Of a stretch of 44,486 nt of DNA, positions 41,501 through 44,486 are shown in pieces; position 1 is the stretch's first letter; each line of letters starts with the position of its first letter. The notes beneath the pieces are model-generated. The model searched no databases. It was not told the DNA's origin and was given only the letters and a program-made list of their open reading frames with translations. The position numbers and the translations under genes are program-made. The DNA is from Phoronis australis (taxonomy: Eukaryota > Phoronida > Phoronidae): contig NMRA01000341.1 in assembly GCA_002633005.1 (NCBI GenBank), positions 71,107 to 115,592 on the forward strand, in the 5' to 3' direction.

Positions 41501-44396
41501 CCGCCTTTAACAATATTATCAACAGATGGCACAATAGAGTAAGTCATTATCAACAGATGGCGCAACAGGTAAGTCATAAGACTAACAAAGACTAACCTAC
41601 CTTCGACGGAGACCTAATTCACTAACTAAAAAGTAACGTTAAGGTATCTCTGACAATCCCTGACACTAGACCACAAAGCTATCTTTACAACAGAGAACTC
41701 TGACCACCCTTGACACTAGGCCACAAAGATATCTCTATGCCAACCACCAAAGATCCTTCATTTTATGGTCAATACAAAAGCAACTTCTAGATTCACCCTA
41801 CCTTGAAAAGACACTTGATGAATGCCTGATGGGACCGCGGTAACACAGGAAATCCCTTTTTGTTGGTTAAGAAAATACTGGTGTTCAGAATGGCAGCTTT
41901 GACTGGTTCACCGCACCATCGATCCAAGACTTCCTTTGATGGCAAGTCAGTTGATATCTCCAGGGCAAGACCAAGACGCTTGCTGCTGTGACATATTGTG
42001 CGCACTGTGTTCCACCTAGTGGCAGGTAATAGCAACATGAACTCCATATGGTTGTAGTCTAGACAGTATCCACCAACAATATACATAATGTCTCACCAAT
42101 TCTTACTAACTAGTCAACTACAAATGACGGTGCTCGCCTCATATCACTCACAATGTGTCCTTTAACAATATGTGTTCTGGGACTTTACATCTACACCTTC
42201 TGCCAAAACTCAACTTTTGAGTTAGGCTTAACAGTTATAAAAATGCCCTCCTCTTGTTCCTTGGATAGAAACAATTCTGGGCTTTTAAGAGAAACTCGTC
42301 ATTTTACAGTGTCTGTGACTGCTGTAAAACATTTCAGAGCAGGTGCATTGAGGACGTAACATTTATCTAAAAGAACAAATACTCCTGTGACGCTTTTAAC
42401 TTACAGTGGCTTCAAGACTGAATAATGAATCTAAAGTTAAAACAAATATAAAGGGACAAGACATAATATCACACATGGTAAGTTGCTTTTCAAACAAACA
42501 ATTTCTAAATAAAATTTCACAACTGCTATTTTAAACCAATTCATTGTACAGTTGGTGTAAGGCTATCTCTACTCCAACATTATCCTATCGTTGTCATAGT
42601 TCTCAACAAAGTTGAAGAGATTTTATCATTCATAAATAGCATAGTAAACAGGCAGCATTACCATTGCCATGTGTCATCAGTCCACTCTCTGTCTGTCTGC
42701 TCCTGGCCAAAATCTACCACTTGGTCACAAGCATCCACGGGGGCCTGCATGGGCACATGCAACCACACCTGTTGATTAGAGCTGCCAGACAGGTGGTTGT
42801 TGAGTGTTCGGGCAAAGTTATGACACTTTGACGATGTGAGCTGGATGAGAAGAGCAGGGAGGCACAGGTGGGTGCAGAATTGGGTCTCTTGGATAAACGC
42901 CTACGTGTCGGGGAGGAAAGATATCTTTATGTTCGACACGTGTCACAATAACACAAATATGTATTCCCAAAAGATAAAATGACACCAGTCAATAATGACT
43001 TGTCATACACCAACAGTGATGACTGGTGCTGCACCCTGGCAACTGGCGGAAGGATCTCTCACTTAACAGACAATGAAAAAAATCTGCGATTTTTGAAAAA
43101 TGATGTTGACTTACACCTGTTTCTGTTTACTTTATTGAGTGCATATTTGCTCAGATGTGTGCATGGCAACTTCATAGTTGTGACTTGGGGCCAAACAAAT
43201 TCTGAGGATCCACTGGTTACCTACCGATCACCAAATCGAGAAAAGCAGTATACATACCTGCTCAGAATTTTTTCTAATGGAATAGTTGTCAGAATCAAGC
43301 TGTAACCATGGTGATATTTTCCCAACAATTAGACTAGTCCAATCTGTAAAAGTAAAGACTTGCAAGGAGTTTTTCAAGAAGACATAAATAGTAGAATTGA
43401 ATTTTGACACTAAGTAGGTCACATTACCTCGATTTTCGTGAAAATTTAGAAAAAAAGCATTCATAGCAAAACAACAAAATCAATAACAAGACCAAATTTT
43501 GTATCATATACAACACACATCACGAATTTTTGTCCGATCACTCAGAAATCAGTCGACGACCGGTCGTCTAGCCGACCAGTAGCCAACCAGCAAAGGTATG
43601 TTAAGAGCTGGTAGCTGAGTCGCCTCTCTGGTCGCCAGTTGGGTCTGCAAATTGGTCGCCTAGCTTAGACGACTAATTCGGATTTTGCATATCCTCAGTC
43701 GGCAATCACCATTTTATGACTTAGTGTCAGCGATGAACTTTGGCCACGCAAGGCGTTGAACTGTTTGTTGTCTTAAGAGGCCACTCAGTCTTAAACCTGC
43801 TGTTTATCAAAATTGAATGAATTGCGTGAAATTAAAACATAATAAATGTTCTTGTGGAATTATCGACAGCGTGGTAAATCAAACGCTAAATGATCTTGTG
43901 GAAATATAATTTCAAACTAGTCAAGCTATGAGGTGTTTTTACACATAGCAATCATGAAACGTTTATATGTTACAGTGAAATTGTATAAAATTAAAAAAAT
44001 AATGCTGAATGTGTTACGACCAAAGGTTTTTTCAAGCTGGGAAATGTTCAATGAGTAGCTCGCAACAGCACCCATACAGTAGTTATAGCTTTTGACAACC
44101 ACTTCATTACTAATTTGCATCTTCCCATTAAAAATTGTTTTATTTTGTACAATTTGTAAATATACTGGTGATAGAAAAAGGTTTTAAGGAACAATGTCAA
44201 CAACCGGTTGATAGAGCAGATTTTAACGTCATCGATGCATGACCTAGTCAACGTTATCGATAAATGTGAAACAATACCTGAACTAGTTAGCAACAGGTCT
44301 GACCTAGTCAATGGACCTGGTCTAGTCTTGGCTGGCGTCTCTAGGAACTCCCGTCTGTTTCTTGGATGGACAATGGGCAGACTCAAGAAGTCAAAC
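23447..44396 (-). CDS. PRMT5: Protein arginine N-methyltransferase 5 (exons 2-16; exon 1 off the right edge)
   Basis: Type II methyltransferase that makes symmetric dimethylarginine on Sm proteins and histones, normally with WDR77/MEP50. Exons (high to low): 44278-44396, 43258-43343, 42662-42900, 41802-42015 (a second copy at 40855-41068), 39219-39308, 37369-37440, 36198-36275, 35768-35826, 34129-34251, 33304-33479, 30378-30487, 29714-29807, 28832-28945, 27532-27596 and 23447-23599. With exon 5 used once, the phases join into 596 codons plus TGA. Human PRMT5 is 637 aa, so about 38 codons are missing at the N-terminus. Conserved: TIM-barrel segment [24 protein letters not shown] (human Y324, F327, K333, Y334); SAM loop GAGRGPLV; double-E loop [15 protein letters not shown] (human E435, E444); FSWFPI (W579); C-terminus GRSYTIGL. 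All key catalytic residues are intact, so the enzyme should be active. Confidence 0.97.
24031..25288. mobile_element. Candidate DNA transposon remnant with CAGACCTGTGTACC termini (hAT-like?)
   Basis: CAGACCTGTGTACCA at 24031 and its inverse TGGTACACAGGTCTG ending at 25288 enclose 1.26 kb in the last PRMT5 intron. Termini starting CAG with short TIRs recall hAT elements, but flanking 8-mers do not match cleanly and no transposase is visible. Part of the interior (24144-24270) resembles 40180-40290. Confidence 0.5.
25747..27059. repeat. Composite repeat bounded by 72-bp inverted repeats
   Basis: Left arm 25747-25818 and right arm 26986-27059 are inverted copies sharing CGCTGATTGGTTTAGCCATT and a TTATGGGAA end. 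Between them are about three diverged units of some 200 bp, each with aaaacagtaaaaatg(g/a), aatccatccraaaac, taccaaatttcat and a ggggg block. It includes the hairpin-tailed repeat at 26628-26745. Related units recur at 38750-39010. No coding capacity. Confidence 0.65.
26628..26745 (+). repeat. Dispersed repeat with terminal hairpin, copy 2
   Basis: Ends in cccacatataaatatgtggg at 26712-26731, a 9-bp stem with AA loop, followed by cacataaaaatg. Block order matches 19920-20075. Confidence 0.6.
27532..27596 (-). CDS. PRMT5: PRMT5 exon 15
   Basis: Encodes [20 protein letters not shown] plus R. FSWFPI contains the Trp equivalent to human W579 that helps hold the substrate arginine. Two leading bases complete a Ser codon from exon 14; donor gtaagt. 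Confidence 0.94.
28832..28945 (-). CDS. PRMT5: PRMT5 exon 14
   Basis: Encodes [18 protein letters not shown] then [19 protein letters not shown], part of the C-terminal beta-barrel. Acceptor tttcttcag, donor gtaagt, with split codons at both ends that match the neighbours. Confidence 0.95.
29006..29380 (+). repeat. Minisatellite, 53/57-bp unit, about 6.5 copies
   Basis: Units alternate between cagatcttgagggtcacg and cagatctcaacgagggtcac forms, each followed by ttcacccttggtttgaacac. It sits in PRMT5 intron 13, starting about 60 bp from the exon 14 acceptor. Confidence 0.92.
29714..29807 (-). CDS. PRMT5: PRMT5 exon 13
   Basis: Encodes [20 protein letters not shown] then [22 protein letters not shown] is nearly identical to the vertebrate protein. 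Acceptor gttacag, donor gtacat. Confidence 0.95.
30378..30487 (-). CDS. PRMT5: PRMT5 exon 12
   Basis: Encodes [20 protein letters not shown] then [17 protein letters not shown], the start of the C-terminal barrel after the catalytic domain. Acceptor cttacag, donor gtaagt. Confidence 0.95.
30930..31430 (+). mobile_element. Penelope-like element 3' fragment (GIY-YIG endonuclease domain)
   Basis: The + strand translation, after correcting frame breaks, reads [54 protein letters not shown] and [19 protein letters not shown]. This is the GIY-YIG domain at the end of Penelope-type retroelement ORFs: C-x2-C-like pair, SYIGET, R-H-L-x-T-R, E-A-hI. It is followed by ttctgacgatgcag and cgccgaaacatgtc, a sequence common after these ORFs. 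The RT domain is absent and stops interrupt the frame, so the copy is dead. Confidence 0.82.
31837..33225 (+). mobile_element. Non-autonomous Kolobok-like transposon, copy B
   Basis: Starts AGGAGAATGCCACC at 31841 after TTAA (31837-31840). Ends GGTGGCATTCTCC then TTAA (33222-33225), one T shorter than copy A. Aligns with 1430-3031 over its length, in the same orientation on + and with many changes. It retains the THAP-like remnant ([20 protein letters not shown] frame) with stops. It lies in PRMT5 intron 11. Confidence 0.8.
33304..33479 (-). CDS. PRMT5: PRMT5 exon 11 (catalytic double-E loop)
   Basis: Encodes [36 protein letters not shown] and [14 protein letters not shown]. The two glutamates of [11 protein letters not shown] correspond to human E435 and E444 that bind the substrate guanidinium. 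Acceptor cacacag, donor gttagt. Confidence 0.96.
33506..33812 (+). repeat. Minisatellite, 63-bp unit, about 4.5 copies
   Basis: The unit is acagccaaggtgtcacacca, tctactcagtgcactttgac, agtcaggcggcaggtttata and gat. Outer units are diverged. The array begins within 30 bp of the PRMT5 exon 11 acceptor. Confidence 0.9.
34129..34251 (-). CDS. PRMT5: PRMT5 exon 10 (SAM-binding motif I)
   Basis: Encodes [20 protein letters not shown] then [21 protein letters not shown] is the S-adenosylmethionine loop and YAVEKN is motif post-I with the acidic residue for the ribose. Acceptor cttgcag, donor gtaagt. Confidence 0.96.
34459..34667 (+). repeat. Degenerate tandem repeat, about 37-bp unit
   Basis: Four to five variants of aacaagccagcttgttgac followed by tttgctctcaaccaatt in PRMT5 intron 9. 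Confidence 0.75.
35400..35615 (+). repeat. Short-unit minisatellite (cagtacttggtgca)
   Basis: About fourteen variants of a 15-bp unit cagtacttggtgca, some fused with a cagtacttgctcagtac variant, in PRMT5 intron 9. Confidence 0.92.
35768..35826 (-). CDS. PRMT5: PRMT5 exon 9
   Basis: 59 bp encoding [19 protein letters not shown] and two bases of a Thr codon. It links the substrate-channel helix to the SAM loop of exon 10. Acceptor cttttacag, donor gtgagt. Confidence 0.92.
36198..36275 (-). CDS. PRMT5: PRMT5 exon 8
   Basis: Encodes [18 protein letters not shown] then FKYAQYEK. It includes the Phe equivalent to human F327, which sets symmetric product specificity, and the Tyr, Lys and Tyr equivalent to Y324, K333 and Y334. 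Acceptor ctcttgcag, donor gtaaca. Confidence 0.95.
36985..37045 (+). repeat. Short tandem repeat (gattgatcgaatgattgaca)
   Basis: Two to three copies of attgatcgaatgattgacat with small variants in PRMT5 intron 7. Confidence 0.75.
37369..37440 (-). CDS. PRMT5: PRMT5 exon 7
   Basis: 24 codons: [18 protein letters not shown] then LQSPLQ, matching the [14 protein letters not shown] segment of vertebrate PRMT5 exactly. Acceptor tgtttcag, donor gtgaga. Confidence 0.95.
37960..38190 (-). mobile_element. tRNA-derived SINE
   Basis: On the minus strand an A-box-like GGGTCAGTGGTTTAAGC (38169-38185) is followed about 25 bp later by a B-box-like GATTCGAATCC (38135-38145), the spacing of an internal pol III promoter. 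The sequence after the B box is unrelated to tRNA, as in a SINE body. It does not fold into an intact tRNA. 3' limit uncertain. Confidence 0.6.
38750..39010 (+). repeat. Diverged copy of the 25.9-26.7 kb repeat family
   Basis: Blocks such as aaaatggcaaatcgatgatg, gtctgaaactgggaaggcat, tgtcatctctctaat and tttgccaattgtcata follow the same order as the internal units of 25920-26640. Highly diverged. Confidence 0.45.
39219..39308 (-). CDS. PRMT5: PRMT5 exon 6
   Basis: 30 codons: [19 protein letters not shown] then [11 protein letters not shown], the last strand and helix of the N-terminal TIM barrel. Less conserved than neighbours, as in other PRMT5s. Acceptor tcttgtag, donor gtgagt. Confidence 0.92.
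39722..40088 (+). repeat. Minisatellite, 32-bp unit, about 11 copies
   Basis: The unit is tcctacttcctactgaacac plus agtctgtgcagg. Central copies alternate between two sub-variants (ccctactttctattg and tcctacttcctactg), which shows expansion of dimers. PRMT5 intron 5. Confidence 0.93.
40644..40795 (+). repeat. Tandem repeat, 50-bp unit, three copies (two in the duplicate at 41641-41742)
   Basis: The unit is ctctgaccacccttgacact followed by agrccacaaagatatcttta and caacagagaa. The unit-number difference accounts for the length difference between the two duplicated segments. Confidence 0.88.
40855..41068 (-). CDS. PRMT5: PRMT5 exon 5, second (probably artefactual) copy
   Basis: Reads the same as 41802-42015, with the same splice sites (acceptor cactag, donor gtaggg). 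It begins in phase with one base completing a Trp codon and ends on a codon boundary, so using both copies in one mRNA would add 214 nt and shift the frame. See the duplication entries. Confidence 0.7.
41262..41262. other. Single ambiguous base N: likely contig join
   Basis: The only N in the window. It falls precisely between the two copies of the duplicated segment, as expected for a gap of nominal size between two contigs whose ends overlap. Confidence 0.85.
41263..42208 (+). repeat. Duplicated segment, copy 2 (right of the N)
   Basis: 946 bp, about 51 bp shorter than copy 1 because it has one fewer 50-bp repeat unit, plus scattered single-base differences (for example an intronic t/g change that turns Leu into Phe in the spurious frame). 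Begins exactly after the N. Confidence 0.95.
41802..42015 (-). CDS. PRMT5: PRMT5 exon 5
   Basis: 71 codons: [20 protein letters not shown], then [19 protein letters not shown], then [18 protein letters not shown]. Strongly conserved TIM-barrel segment. The first base completes a Trp codon with TG of exon 4. This copy lies on the same side of the N as exon 4. Confidence 0.95.
42662..42900 (-). CDS. PRMT5: PRMT5 exon 4
   Basis: Reads [40 protein letters not shown], then [11 protein letters not shown]. It aligns with human [20 protein letters not shown] and the later TWMWWHNF. Acceptor acgtag, donor gtaatg. More diverged than the catalytic half. Confidence 0.92.
43258..43343 (-). CDS. PRMT5: PRMT5 exon 3
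   Basis: 28 codons after a split Asp: [20 protein letters not shown] then SIRKNSEQ. It matches NTLIVGKLSPWIRPDS of the human protein. Acceptor ttttacag, donor gtatgt. Confidence 0.95.
43550..43680. repeat. Imperfect palindrome rich in GTCGTCTA / GGTCGCC (possible MITE)
   Basis: gtcgtctagccgaccag at the left pairs loosely with ctggtcgcc and ggtcgcctagcttagacgac at the right. It lies in PRMT5 intron 2. No target duplication identified. Confidence 0.45.
44278..44396 (-). CDS. PRMT5: PRMT5 exon 2
   Basis: Encodes [20 protein letters not shown] then [19 protein letters not shown], matching human [20 protein letters not shown]. Acceptor ttttatag, with a first base that completes a codon from exon 1. 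No exon 1 is visible between here and 44486, so the start codon lies outside the window. Confidence 0.95.
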
Positions 44397-44486
44397 CTAT
44401 AAAAATGAAGTAAACCACAGGTCACAGGTGATACTGGTCGGATATAGCGGTCCCTGATTTAGAGAACCAGTTCATCCACTAAATAA

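Overview
The window is animal genomic DNA. Both protein-coding genes are split into many short exons by canonical GT-AG introns, and the introns are AT-rich and full of transposon remnants and minisatellites. The two genes point tail to tail. The protein sequences and the mix of repeats (Kolobok-like, Penelope-like and Tx1/L1-like elements plus a tRNA-derived SINE) fit an invertebrate, perhaps a marine deuterostome such as a lancelet, hemichordate or echinoderm. The exact group is a guess.

Gene 1 (+ strand, 250 to at least 16622) is a VAT1/VAT1L-type member of the zinc-free quinone oxidoreductase branch of the MDR superfamily. Eight exons join in a continuous reading frame of 371 codons, from the start ATG to the end of the conserved catalytic/nucleotide-binding fold. 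The short C-terminal tail exon that the vertebrate protein would predict was not found. Gene 2 (- strand, 44396 down to 23447) is PRMT5, the type II (symmetric) protein arginine methyltransferase. Exons 2 to 16 were placed base by base and join into 596 codons plus a stop. Exon 1, with the start codon, lies beyond the right edge of the window.

Layout: 1-249 upstream sequence; 250-16622 VAT1L exons, with introns holding two THAP-bearing TTAA transposons (1430-3031 and 8343-9463), a 1.8 kb CAT/CAC-rich tract (5280-7110), small MITEs and a 31-bp tandem array; 16750-17926 a 5'-truncated Tx1/L1-like LINE; 17927-23446 intergenic or VAT1L 3' region with MITEs, a 33-bp minisatellite and an 88-bp satellite; 23447-44396 PRMT5, whose introns hold a hAT-like TIR element, an inverted-repeat composite, a Penelope GIY-YIG fragment, a second copy of the first Kolobok-like element, a SINE and about seven minisatellites.

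The most consequential observation is a roughly 950-1000 bp direct duplication abutting the only N in the window (41262). It carries a second copy of PRMT5 exon 5. The 214-nt exon would break the frame if used twice, and both duplication edges sit at the N, so this is most likely an unmerged contig overlap (two haplotypes) and not biology. I found no sign of a novel defence or metabolic system. The genes are ordinary housekeeping or neuronal-type genes and the interest lies in the mobile elements and in the assembly.
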